Shown here: piece by piece, positions 1-12,736 of the stretch
Layout of the letters: the number at the start of each line of letters is the position of its first letter
Position numbering within the stretch: the stretch's first letter is position 1
Assembly: GCA_023248215.1 (NCBI GenBank)
Contig: JAHFEW010000019.1
Location: forward strand, 1-58,301
Direction of reading: 5' to 3'
DNA length: 58,301 nt
DNA from: Nitrospira sp.
Lineage (GTDB): Bacteria > Nitrospirota > Nitrospiria > Nitrospirales > Nitrospiraceae
Made by a program: the position numbers and the translations under genes
The notes under the pieces: model-generated
What the model was told of the DNA's origin: nothing
The model's database searches: none
Seen by the model: the letters and a program-made list of their open reading frames with translations, nothing else

Positions 1-118
1 TCCCACTTATCACACTGTCCGAATTTCCGGGACCCCCTCTCTAATTAGTCTTTGCCCAATCAGTAGACAGCTCAGATATTGATTTACTCATTGGCTGCCT
101 TTCCTGTCGAGGTCGTTC

Positions 119-991
119 ATGGTCACCGCTCCTCCGTATGATTCCCGCATGGCACGAGGGCTCATTCTCGATGAGCTATTCGACTTATCCTTGTACAAGT
201 CGCTGAGAGAGGTATTGAACGACGGCAATTCCCGCAAGACTTTGGATGAATTGGCCACAGTCGAGGTCCGGCATCTGGCGTTCTGGCAGAGTTTTTTCCA
301 GCTCAAGCTTGAGCGCCTGGATCTTGGGCGACGCATCAAACTGCAAATCATGTTGCTCGCCTGCCGGCTGTTCGACACGACGGCCATCCACCTCGTTCTC
401 GAAGCGATCGAAGTTCATGGCGTCCGCAAGTATCTGACCTTGTGGAAGAGCTATCAATCCCAGCCGCTCGGTCAGGCTCTCTGGGACATTTTGATGGACG
501 AGTTTAAGCACGAAGACGTGCTGGTCACCCAATTGACCGAGCGAAAAATCAACGCGAAAAAGATCCGAAACATTTTCTTGGGATTGAACGACGGACTGGT
601 CGAGATTCTGGGGGCGGTCAGCGGATTCTTCGGGGCCTTCGGGAGCGCCAGCGCGGTCCTGGTTGCCGCCGCGACCACGGCGGTGGCCGGGGCCATCTCC
701 ATGGGGGCCGGCGCATTTCTCGCGCTGAATTCTGAACAGGAAGTGACGGTGACGGAACGCGCAAGGAAACTGTTTCTGGAAGAGAACACCGCAGACAGCG
801 AGGTTGGAGAACCACCCCTGAGGTCGGCCTTGGTCGTGGGATCCGCTTATATTGCCGGAGCGCTCGTTCCGGTTTTACCGGTGTTGTTCGGAGCCACGGA
901 CGCGCTGGTATCGATCCTCACCGCTGGCCTCATGGTGATTCTGGTTTCGACCGTACTTTCATTCCTCGCCAGCATGGACATCCGACGATGA
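119..991 (+). CDS. VIT1/CCC1-family iron/manganese transporter with rubrerythrin-like N-terminal domain, truncated by in-frame TGA
   Basis: The N-terminal part (residues 10-145) is helical and carries two ExxH motifs (E49/H52 and E128/H131), as in the ferritin-like domain of bacterial membrane-bound VIT1 relatives. From about residue 150 follow the VIT1 signature (LGLNDGLVEILGAVSGFFG) and hydrophobic helices. The family moves Fe2+ or Mn2+ across the membrane. The ATG is preceded by GAGGT at good spacing. The frame stops at TGA (989-991) after four of the expected five transmembrane helices, while the same frame continues downstream with a perfect last helix. The annotated product is therefore probably an incomplete copy of a 321-codon gene. 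Family assignment is firm; functionality is uncertain. Confidence 0.85.
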   Translation: MVTAPPYDSRMARGLILDELFDLSLYKSLREVLNDGNSRKTLDELATVEVRHLAFWQSFFQLKLERLDLGRRIKLQIMLLACRLFDTTAIHLVLEAIEVHGVRKYLTLWKSYQSQPLGQALWDILMDEFKHEDVLVTQLTERKINAKKIRNIFLGLNDGLVEILGAVSGFFGAFGSASAVLVAAATTAVAGAISMGAGAFLALNSEQEVTVTERARKLFLEENTADSEVGEPPLRSALVVGSAYIAGALVPVLPVLFGATDALVSILTAGLMVILVSTVLSFLASMDIRR

Positions 992-1084
992 GTCATCCTG
1001 AATGTGGTCATCATCACGGTCGCTGTCGGCGTCAGCTATGGTATCGGCCTGGCCGCCAAACAGCTCTGGGGGATTTCGGTCTAG
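989..1084 (+). pseudogene. In-frame continuation of the VIT1-family gene beyond TGA (last transmembrane helix)
   Basis: Reading on in the same frame past the TGA gives VILNVVIITVAVGVSYG followed by IGLAAKQLWGISV and a TAG. This is a hydrophobic helix with a short cytoplasmic tail, exactly what a VIT1-family protein has at its C-terminus. The codons before the stop are CGA CGA, so a single C-to-T change in a third Arg codon would explain it. Alternatives are a sequencing error or TGA readthrough. No selenocysteine insertion structure is evident. Confidence 0.75.
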
Positions 1085-1206
1085 CAGGATGTTGGAACAT
1101 CCATCCAGCTTTGTTCTCGCATCACTCAGAAACTCACCCTACAGCCCGGAGTACGATGCGCCTCTTCACTCGCTACGGCCGCGCTGGATGGCCTTTGAAC
1201 ATCTTG
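1082..1206. repeat. Intergenic inverted-repeat element abutting a TAG stop codon (copy 1)
   Basis: The left arm (1085-1109) begins CAGGATGTTGGAACATCC. The right arm (1183-1206) is its imperfect inverse and ends GAACATCTTG. About 75 bases lie between them. The arm starts directly after the TAG that ends the VIT1 reading frame. A second copy with the same TAGCAGGATGTTG junction lies near 54.7 kb. It sits between convergent genes, so it could act as a 3' end structure; that role is inferred. Confidence 0.65.
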
Positions 1207-1232
1207 AATGGAATACTGAGGCTCGTCTGGCG

Positions 1233-2867
1233 CTAGCGGACATTGACCATCGGAAGTTCGCGGGAACCTTCGGCCTCCTGCTGAATCCGCTGGCGCTCCG
1301 CTTTCGACTCTTCCAACACACTATGCAATAACTCGTCGCTAAGCTGGGTGAGTTGCGCCGCGGCGTCTTTCATCTCCGCATGCTCAACCGCCCGCGACAG
1401 CACCTCGGCCTTGGTCGCGCCCTTCTTCTGTCCCAAGAACGGCTTGATGATGAGATAGGCCACATCGCGGAAGGGCATATAACGCAGAAATCGACGCAGC
1501 AATTTGAAGGTCTGAATGGGATAGCGGGTGAGCTTATAAATAAACAGCTTCTTCAGCCCTTCCTGCCGCACCGTATTGATGACCGCTCCAGGCAAACAGG
1601 TCGGATCGATCTCTGAACATTTAAAATACTTGTACCAATCCTTGGCGTCGGTGACCAGGCCGCGCTTGATGTATTCCTGCCATAGGGGCGTCCCTCGATA
1701 GACGCAAAGTCGGTTGAACCCGAAGGTATCCAGCGGCAGTTTGGATGCGAAGTCGAACGTCTTCTGCATATCCTCCACAGTTTCATCTGGGTTGCCCACG
1801 GTAAAGAAACCATGGACGATTTCGATCCCGGCCTTCTTCGCATTTCTAACCGCGGTCTCAACCTCTGCAAGCGTCTGCTCCTTTTGGAGGCGATCGAGAA
1901 TCTTCTGGCTTCCGCTCTCGATGCCGAACATCACCGTCCGGCAATGCGCTTTGGCCATGGCGGGGAAGAGGTGCTGCGCGACTGAGTCGACGCGGCCTTC
2001 GATCCCCCATTGAATAGAGAGCTTCGCCTCGATGATGCCTTTGCAAATCGCATCGATCCGCTTCGGCTGCAACAGGAAGTGATCGTCGACGAAGTAGACG
2101 GACCCGTACCCGCTCGCCTCAAGGTATTTGAGCTCATCGACGACGTGCTGCGCACTGCGCGCGCGCCACTTGCCTTCGTTGAAGATCGGGATATCGCAGA
2201 AGACGCAGGGCCATGGGCATCCCCGAGACGTCTGCATGGTCGTAAACCGTTCCATGGACAACACGGCCGGTACATCCAAGGGCATGGATTCGACGAAATC
2301 CAACTCCAAACTTTCCCGGTCTGGGAAGGGCCACTGGTCCAGGTGGCGCTCCATGGTCCGGTTGGGATTATTGATTACCTGGCCGTCTTTCGCCCAGGTC
2401 ACGCCGCCCACCTCCTGGGGGTCGTCGATGCGATCGAGCAAATCCAACAGCAATTGCTCCCCGTCTCCCCGACAGATGAAATCCACTTCCGGACATTGTA
2501 GTTTGACGAGCCCGGCATTGAGACTGGCAAACACCCCGCCGAAGGCCAGCTTCACGTTGCTGTCGGTGGCCCGAATCTGACGGGCAAGAATCTTCGCATA
2601 GGGGTAGCTGGTGGTGCTGAGGAAGCTCAGCCCGACCAGGGTCGGTTTCCGTTGTTTGATTTGTTCGATAATAAAATCGTTGGGCGTCTCCGGGTGGGCC
2701 TGGTCGAACATCACACATTCGTGGCCTGCCCGCTTCAACACGGACGACAAGGACATGATGCCGATAGGCGGAAATCCCATCACCCGAATGCGCCCATTCT
2801 TGGCTCGGGTCTTCGCAGGGAGGGCATAAAACTGGGGGTCACGCACATGTATGAGAAACACGAGCAT
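1233..2867 (-). CDS. B12-binding-domain radical SAM protein
   Basis: A 544-residue protein. The first ~150 residues form a cobalamin-binding-like Rossmann domain (FPPIGIMSLSSVLKRAGHE), including the LVGLSF and LAFGG strands typical of this class. The radical SAM core follows with the CX3CX2C cluster motif C217/C221/C224 (SRGCPWPCVFC), then VYFVDDHF and MFGIESGS segments. Relatives (BchE, HpnP/HpnR and similar) carry out methylation or cyclisation on lipids, tetrapyrroles and other substrates; the substrate here cannot be told. The C-terminus is Glu/Gln-rich and probably helical. The gene converges with the VIT1 gene and stands alone. Class assignment is secure, function unknown. Confidence 0.9.
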   Translation of the reverse strand: MLVFLIHVRDPQFYALPAKTRAKNGRIRVMGFPPIGIMSLSSVLKRAGHECVMFDQAHPETPNDFIIEQIKQRKPTLVGLSFLSTTSYPYAKILARQIRATDSNVKLAFGGVFASLNAGLVKLQCPEVDFICRGDGEQLLLDLLDRIDDPQEVGGVTWAKDGQVINNPNRTMERHLDQWPFPDRESLELDFVESMPLDVPAVLSMERFTTMQTSRGCPWPCVFCDIPIFNEGKWRARSAQHVVDELKYLEASGYGSVYFVDDHFLLQPKRIDAICKGIIEAKLSIQWGIEGRVDSVAQHLFPAMAKAHCRTVMFGIESGSQKILDRLQKEQTLAEVETAVRNAKKAGIEIVHGFFTVGNPDETVEDMQKTFDFASKLPLDTFGFNRLCVYRGTPLWQEYIKRGLVTDAKDWYKYFKCSEIDPTCLPGAVINTVRQEGLKKLFIYKLTRYPIQTFKLLRRFLRYMPFRDVAYLIIKPFLGQKKGATKAEVLSRAVEHAEMKDAAAQLTQLSDELLHSVLEESKAERQRIQQEAEGSRELPMVNVR

Positions 2868-2975
2868 AGTGGCGTCCTTTCATACGGACAGTAACCGGGG
2901 CTCCTTGTACTGTCACCGCGTCTCCTGGAGGGAGGCCGATCCTATCTCGAGTTAGGGGCGAGCAATCCAACGCAC

Positions 2976-3357
2976 TCAGGCCATTCCGCTCTCGTAGGCC
3001 TGTATACAGTACCACGTCTCTCGCAAGGGAAAAAGGGAAGATTCTGGTCCTGGATCTGCACAGGAACGGTTGGGTAATGGTAGGGCCACAGTCGCCATCA
3101 CCCTGGCAGCGGCTCGTGCCGCCATCGCAGGCTCGATTTCGAAATGGCCGCCAATATTAAGGGATCCTGCTGGTCTTTGATCAGAGGATTGACCGGATTA
3201 TTCAGCCAAGGTTCGATCAGAGGATCTTGCCGGTCGGCGTCGTGACCTCAAACGCTGCGTGACCATGCCAGGTCGAGATTGTGCCCTGCGAAGCAAGGGC
3301 GTGGGACGCGGCCAACAGAACCGTCGCGAAGAAGCTGTTTACGAGCGTTGCCTTCAT
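2976..3357 (-). pseudogene. Decayed UPF0173-type metal-dependent hydrolase (metallo-beta-lactamase fold)
   Basis: The gene starts at an ATG (3355-3357) preceded by GGGGAGGAG. It encodes a signal peptide (MKATLVNSFFATVLLAASHALAS), then TISTWHGHAAFEVTTPTGKIL, the N-terminal strand of UPF0173 hydrolases. A TGA then ends the frame at 3217. Shifting by one base restores LIEPWLNNPVNPLIKDQQDPL, the next family segment. From about 3157 another frame gives NIGGHFEIEPAMAARAAA, resembling the family's C-terminal region. The metal-binding centre (THGH...) is missing. At least one frameshift and one internal deletion are therefore present. N-terminal match strong, C-terminal match moderate; not functional. 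Confidence 0.7.
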
Positions 3358-3438
3358 CGCTCCTCCCCAGTGGATGAACAATTCCCTGCCTTCAACATGC
3401 CCCATCCCTGATCGAACCAACCTATTGTCCTAAAATGC

Positions 3439-3473
3439 AAAGAGGGCGTCGGATCGGCTCCGACGCCCTCTTT
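3439..3473. terminator. Hairpin terminator at the end of the rTCA operon
   Basis: A perfect 15-bp stem (AAAGAGGGCGTCGGA / TCCGACGCCCTCTTT) encloses a 5-base loop, 17 bases past the sucD stop. A-rich and T-rich stem ends make it usable in both directions. It separates the operon from the hydrolase relic. Confidence 0.85.
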
Positions 3474-3490
3474 GGGAAACGTGTCGGCCG

Positions 3491-4363
3491 CTAGCGGCCG
3501 AGCGCCGCCTTCACAGCATGGCCGATCTCAGCGGGATTCTTCACCACTCGAACTCCGGCCGCTTCGAGCGCCTTCATCTTCTCACTCGCCGTGCCCTTGC
3601 CACCGGAAATGATCGCACCCGCGTGGCCCATGCGGCGTCCTGGAGGCGCCGTAATGCCGGCGATAAAGCTGATCACCGGCTTTTTGACGTTCTTCTTAAT
3701 GTATTCAGCAGCCTTTTCTTCCGCATCGCCACCGATTTCGCCGATCATGACGACGGCCTGGGTTTCAGGATCTTTCTCGAACAGCGGCAAGACATCGACG
3801 AAGCCGGTGCCGTTGACCGGGTCACCGCCGATACCCACGCAGGTCGTTTCGCCAAGTCCCAACGTCGAGAGTTGATGGACCGCTTCGTACGTCAAGGTGC
3901 CGCTGCGTGACACAACGCCGACGACCCCGCGCTTATGGATGAAGCCCGGCATGATGCCGATCTTGGCCTCATCGACTGTAATGACACCCGGGCAGTTTGG
4001 GCCGACTAATCGGACATCGCGGCCATGCAGCGCCCGCTTCACCTTCACCATATCGTTCACGGGAATGCCTTCCGTAATGCAGATAATCAGCTTGACGCCT
4101 GCATCAGCGGCTTCCAATATCGCATCGGCACAAAACGGCGGAGGCACAAAAATCAGAGAGGTGTCGCACTCGGTCTTCTTGACCGCATCGGCCACAGTGT
4201 TGAACACGGGAATGCCCTCGACTTCCTGTCCGGCCTTTCCCGGCGTGACCCCGGCGACCATCTTCGTGCCGTAGGCTTTGCACTGCGTCGCGTGGAAAGA
4301 GCCCTCTTTCCCCGTGATCCCCTGTACCACCACACGTGTATTTTTATTAACGAGAATGCTCAC
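3491..4363 (-). CDS. sucD: Succinyl-CoA synthetase, alpha subunit
   Basis: Interconverts succinate + CoA + ATP and succinyl-CoA. In an autotroph it runs towards succinyl-CoA for the reductive TCA cycle. The 290-residue product has the CoA-binding N-terminus ([20 protein letters not shown]), the GPNCPG motif and the phospho-histidine segment GRRMGHAGA near the C-terminus. I chose the GTG at 4361-4363, preceded by AAGGAG, which gives the standard family length; a longer in-frame start would overlap sucC. It lies 11 bases after sucC and is the last gene of the operon. Some organisms use a related citryl-CoA synthetase, but the ATP-citrate lyase genes upstream make that unnecessary here. Confidence 0.96.
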   Translation of the reverse strand: MSILVNKNTRVVVQGITGKEGSFHATQCKAYGTKMVAGVTPGKAGQEVEGIPVFNTVADAVKKTECDTSLIFVPPPFCADAILEAADAGVKLIICITEGIPVNDMVKVKRALHGRDVRLVGPNCPGVITVDEAKIGIMPGFIHKRGVVGVVSRSGTLTYEAVHQLSTLGLGETTCVGIGGDPVNGTGFVDVLPLFEKDPETQAVVMIGEIGGDAEEKAAEYIKKNVKKPVISFIAGITAPPGRRMGHAGAIISGGKGTASEKMKALEAAGVRVVKNPAEIGHAVKAALGR

Positions 4364-4374
4364 GGTCTTCTCCT

Positions 4375-5553
4375 TTACACAGCCTTGCCGGTCAGCTTCA
4401 CAATTTTCTGCGCGGCTTCCCACAGATCGTTGGCGACATCCAACTTGAGACCCGACTCCGCCAACAGTTTGCGGCCTTCATCTGCATTCGTACCCTGGAG
4501 CCGCACCACCAACGGCACCGCAATCTTCACTTCTTTGGCCGCTTCGATTACACCGTGCGCGATCCGCTCGCACCGCACGATGCCACCAAAGATATTGATG
4601 AAGATGCCTTTGACGTTCGGGTCTTTGAGCAGAATCCGAAAGCCGGCCGCAACCGTGTCTTTCGTTGCACCGCCGCCCACATCCAAGAAATTCGCCGGCT
4701 CGCTGCCCGCCAGCTTAATGACGTCCATGGTCGCCATGGCAAGGCCGGCACCGTTCACCATGCAGCCGATGTTGCCGTCAAGCTTCACGTAGTTGAGATT
4801 GTTCGCCGTGGCTTCAATTTCCAGCGGATCTTCTTCGTTGAGGTCCCGCATCTTCTGGACATCTTCATGCTTAAAGAGGCCGTTGTCGTCGAACGACACC
4901 TTCCCATCCAGCGCCACCAAGGTCTTTTCCTTGGTAATGATCAACGGGTTGATTTCGACGAGTGCAGCATGCTTTTCCATAAAGAGGCGATAGAGGTTGC
5001 CGAGCATCTGCACAAAGGGATTGATGACGGCCGGCTCCATATTCTGAAGCCCCAAGGCAAACGCCACATTGCGCCCATTGTGCCCCTGGAATCCCACTGC
5101 GGGATCGATCGCTTCCTTGATGATCTTCTCCGGAGTCTTCTCCGCGACCTCTTCGATTTCCATGCCGCCTTCGGTGCTGGCGATAAACGTCGGCCAGCCG
5201 GTATCGCGGTCCACCAAAATGCTCAGATACAGCTCTTTTGCGATGTTGGCCCCTTCTTCCAGGAGCAGCCGATGGACCTTTCTTCCCTTCGGTCCGGTCT
5301 GGTGAGTGATCAAGGTCTTGCCGATCAACTCCTTAGCCAATCCAGCGACGGCTGCCTTGTCCTTCGTGATCTTGACGCCACCGGCTTTGCCACGCCCGCC
5401 CGCATGGATTTGCGCCTTGACGACAAACACCGGGGTATTCAGCTCATTGGCCCAGGTAGTCGCCGCTTCCGGAGACGTAACTTCTTTTCCGCGTGGCACT
5501 GGTACTCCAAACTGCGCAAATAACTGCTTGGCCTGAAATTCATGAACGTTCAT
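4375..5553 (-). CDS. sucC: Succinyl-CoA synthetase, beta subunit (ATP-grasp)
   Basis: The 392-residue product begins [20 protein letters not shown], the family N-terminus. It carries the ATP-grasp segments [15 protein letters not shown] and LVEINPLI and the CoA-ligase domain motif [30 protein letters not shown]. It binds the nucleotide and works as a complex with SucD. The start has GAGGA upstream. It follows frdA by 87 bases and precedes sucD by 11, so coexpression of the two subunits is very likely. Confidence 0.97.
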   Translation of the reverse strand: MNVHEFQAKQLFAQFGVPVPRGKEVTSPEAATTWANELNTPVFVVKAQIHAGGRGKAGGVKITKDKAAVAGLAKELIGKTLITHQTGPKGRKVHRLLLEEGANIAKELYLSILVDRDTGWPTFIASTEGGMEIEEVAEKTPEKIIKEAIDPAVGFQGHNGRNVAFALGLQNMEPAVINPFVQMLGNLYRLFMEKHAALVEINPLIITKEKTLVALDGKVSFDDNGLFKHEDVQKMRDLNEEDPLEIEATANNLNYVKLDGNIGCMVNGAGLAMATMDVIKLAGSEPANFLDVGGGATKDTVAAGFRILLKDPNVKGIFINIFGGIVRCERIAHGVIEAAKEVKIAVPLVVRLQGTNADEGRKLLAESGLKLDVANDLWEAAQKIVKLTGKAV

Positions 5554-5640
5554 GTAATCCTCATAAGAGCTAATGGCTCATGGCACCTGGCATATCGCGG
5601 GTGGCTAAGAGCGAGGTCTTCTTGGTCAGACCAGACGCGA

Positions 5641-7242
5641 TCAGCCATTTGCGGTACGTTCTGGTTCTTTGCGCGTGTAGGCAGGGAGGATCATGGGAGA
5701 GATCACGCCACTGGAATTACCGTGCTTCTTCGCTTCAGCACGGAATCGCTGGAGATGCTTGACCGTGAGTGTCCCCTGTTGCATTGATCCGGCACGAGAC
5801 CCGGCTGTCAGGCCTGAGCGTTTACCAAAGACCATCAGGTCAAGCAGCGAATTGCCCATCAATCGATTGCGTCCATGCAAGCCGCCGGACGCTTCACCGG
5901 CGACAAAGAGATTCTTTACGTTGGTTTCGGAATTCGTATCGATCTTCACGCCACCGTTTTGATAATGCAGCGTCGGATAGATAAGCACTGGGTCCTTGCT
6001 GATGTCGATCCCGAACCGCTCGAACTGCATCATCATCGCGGGAAAATGCTTCTCGACTGTTCCCGGTCCATGCTCCGCATCCAAGAGAGGGGTATCCAAC
6101 CACACGCCGACACGTCCTGACATGGTGCGAATGCCGCGACCCTCTCCACACTCTCGGATGATCGAGGAGGACACCACGTCGCGGGTATCGAGTTCGTTCA
6201 CGAAGCGCTCGCCCTTGGCGTTCACAAGATGGCCGCCTTCCGACCGAATACCCTCCGTGACCAAGGCCCCGATCAATTGCTCTGGATAGACCGCGCCCGA
6301 GGGATGATATTGAAACGTATCGATGTGGTCGAGCTTCGCGCCCATCCGGTACGAGAGGCACAAGCCGTCTCCGGTCGCCCCATAATGATTGCTCGTGGGA
6401 AATCCCTGAATATGCAGGCGACCAATACCACCGGTTGCGAGGATCACTGACTTGGCTGCAACGACCACATGTCGATGATTGTCTAGATCCTTGAAGATCG
6501 CGCCGGTACAGTGGCCATTGTCGTCGCTGAGCAACTCGACCGCCGCGCAAAATTCGAGAAGTTGGATCTTTTGATTCAGGACTTCGTCCTTCAGCACGCG
6601 CATGATCTCAAGGCCGGTATAGTCTGAGCAGGTCAAAAGGCGTGGCTTGGAACTGCCTCCCCCTTTCTTCACATGCAGATTGCCGTCAGCCTGTCGATCG
6701 AAGAGCACGCCGAGTTCAATCAGCCACTTGGCAATGGAGGGGCCTTCTTCGACCATCACCTTGAGCAGTTCATGGTCGTTCTGCATGTGGCCGCCCTTAA
6801 GCGTATCGAGGAAATGCGTCACAGGAGAGTCTTCAGGGGCCACAGAAATCTGCATTCCCCCTTGAGCCATCACGCTGTTGGAATCGCCAAGTCGAAGCTT
6901 GGTGGCCAGAATAACCTTGGCGCCGGTCCCGTGGGCATGCAAGGCCGCAGCACACCCAGCGCCGCCTCCACCGATGACCAAGACATCTGTCGTGTAGTGG
7001 GGTGTCAGATCGGCATTGTCCGCAATGGGACTATCGCCTTCGAGTAAGGCTGCCAGTTCAACAACCGTCTGGTCGTTCATGTTAGGGCCAAATCGAATCG
7101 GGCGATAGGCGCTGGCGCGGTAGTCAGGGTGGTACGTGTGAATCAACTGGTCGCGGTCTGCGGCAGAAAATTTCGGAATGGTCTGCTTGCGGCGAGCATC
7201 CCGAGTCTGATGAACAATTTGTTGGAGCGCGTGAATATCCAT
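5641..7242 (-). CDS. frdA: Fumarate reductase/succinate dehydrogenase-type flavoprotein subunit
   Basis: FAD-dependent oxidoreductase of the SdhA/FrdA/NadB group, presumably reducing fumarate to succinate in the rTCA cycle. The dinucleotide fold VLVIGGGGAGCAAALHAHG starts near residue 87 after an unusual ~80-residue N-terminal extension. Substrate-site segments include FQYHPSGAV, TEGIRSEGG and GEASGGLHGRNRLMGNSLLD. The position that carries the covalent-FAD histidine in membrane SdhA/FrdA (SHT) reads SNS (N122), so the FAD is probably not covalently bound. The usual C-terminal helical domain is short. The start is the ATG at 7240-7242; a GTG eight codons upstream is possible. L-aspartate oxidase is an alternative, but the operon and the FeS partner argue against it. 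Confidence 0.88.
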   Translation of the reverse strand: MDIHALQQIVHQTRDARRKQTIPKFSAADRDQLIHTYHPDYRASAYRPIRFGPNMNDQTVVELAALLEGDSPIADNADLTPHYTTDVLVIGGGGAGCAAALHAHGTGAKVILATKLRLGDSNSVMAQGGMQISVAPEDSPVTHFLDTLKGGHMQNDHELLKVMVEEGPSIAKWLIELGVLFDRQADGNLHVKKGGGSSKPRLLTCSDYTGLEIMRVLKDEVLNQKIQLLEFCAAVELLSDDNGHCTGAIFKDLDNHRHVVVAAKSVILATGGIGRLHIQGFPTSNHYGATGDGLCLSYRMGAKLDHIDTFQYHPSGAVYPEQLIGALVTEGIRSEGGHLVNAKGERFVNELDTRDVVSSSIIRECGEGRGIRTMSGRVGVWLDTPLLDAEHGPGTVEKHFPAMMMQFERFGIDISKDPVLIYPTLHYQNGGVKIDTNSETNVKNLFVAGEASGGLHGRNRLMGNSLLDLMVFGKRSGLTAGSRAGSMQQGTLTVKHLQRFRAEAKKHGNSSGVISPMILPAYTRKEPERTANG

Positions 7243-7311
7243 GATTTCGCTTTCAGCAGGGAGCACGGTCCCCAGTTATATCTGCCGAGGACCGACTGAC
7301 GGCACGATGCA

Positions 7312-8022
7312 TTACTTCACTGTCGCACAGTGATCGGCCAGCTCTTTTTCGTTCATTGCGAGGATTTTGGTCCACTCCTCGTTGAAGCGGCCATCCTGAA
7401 TTTCCTTGATGCGTGTCTCGAGCCCCTGAGGCTTTTCGGTGAAGTGAGCGCCTTGCGCTCGGCTTACATACAGGGCCACTAGATTGGGAGCAATGTCGGC
7501 AATACAGACCGGCGTGCACATCCCGCACATGACACAGTCCATGAACATCTCGGACACGCTCTTGAAGTCACCGAACACCGCTTTCCAAACCCCTTCCCGC
7601 ACATCGATTTTCTGCGGACAGGCCTCTGTACAGGCGTTACAATTTCGACAGAGCGGCGCTTCGGGATACAGATTAAAAAGGTCTTGCTTCGGGTCTTTGA
7701 GAGTCTGGATGTCGTACAGGGCCTTCCGAGCAGGGAACGGGGGCATAATGGTGAAGGACATGCCGTCCTCCACGGCCATTTGACAGGCCAGGCACGTGCG
7801 CACCTTAGGGTCGTCCTTGGTTCGATAGTAGGTCGCGCAGGCGCCGCAGAACCCACCGAGACAGCCGGCTCCCCGCACCACTTCCTGACCCGTGTACCAC
7901 AGGGCCTTGATCACGGTGATACCCTCCGGCACTTCGTATTTCTTACCGGAGATTTCAATCGTCACCATTTTATGGCGGAGAACTTCCGGCTGATCGATCA
8001 CATTGGCGTCTTCTTGTGCCAT
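7312..8022 (-). CDS. frdB: Fumarate reductase/succinate dehydrogenase iron-sulfur subunit
   Basis: The electron-transfer partner of the flavoprotein encoded 69 bases downstream. The N-terminal half carries a plant-type 2Fe-2S motif (GCLGGFCGAC followed by TCLAC). The C-terminal half has CRNCNACTEACP and CVMCGMCTPVC, which would bind two more clusters in the SdhB/FrdB style. About 236 residues from the ATG preceded by GGGGA; a TTG three codons upstream is less likely. No membrane-anchor subunit (SdhC/D) is encoded next to it, suggesting a soluble complex or anchors elsewhere. Confidence 0.88.
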   Translation of the reverse strand: MAQEDANVIDQPEVLRHKMVTIEISGKKYEVPEGITVIKALWYTGQEVVRGAGCLGGFCGACATYYRTKDDPKVRTCLACQMAVEDGMSFTIMPPFPARKALYDIQTLKDPKQDLFNLYPEAPLCRNCNACTEACPQKIDVREGVWKAVFGDFKSVSEMFMDCVMCGMCTPVCIADIAPNLVALYVSRAQGAHFTEKPQGLETRIKEIQDGRFNEEWTKILAMNEKELADHCATVK

Positions 8023-8143
8023 ATTCCCCAAACTGGTGAGGGGTGAAAGGTTAGGGGCAATGCGAGGGATCGCCCCTCATCCATTACCCCCAACGAAACT
8101 CACACAGTACACGTTCTACTCGTAACAGAACAGGACCGATGTC

Positions 8144-12644
<4,501 letters not shown>

Positions 12645-12736
12645 GATTTTTTCTCCGTCTTCGGTGTGTATCGTCGCTCGCGAAGCGTATCTCGCAGGCT
12701 TTCTGGCGCTTCACGTAAGATGCGTCACGGTTCACG

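Noticed and set aside
989-991. Selenocysteine at the TGA of the VIT1-family gene
   Set aside because: The site is a cytosolic Arg-rich loop, not a redox position, and no SECIS-like stem-loop is evident just after it.
4555-5523. Long plus-strand frame opposite sucC
   Set aside because: Antisense shadow of a clear, conserved coding gene with strong codon bias on the minus strand.
12645-12736. Third copy of the stop-linked inverted repeat between aclA and acn
   Set aside because: It shares GAAGCGTATCTCG-like and CTTCACG pieces with the interior of copy 2 but lacks the CAGGATGTTG arms.
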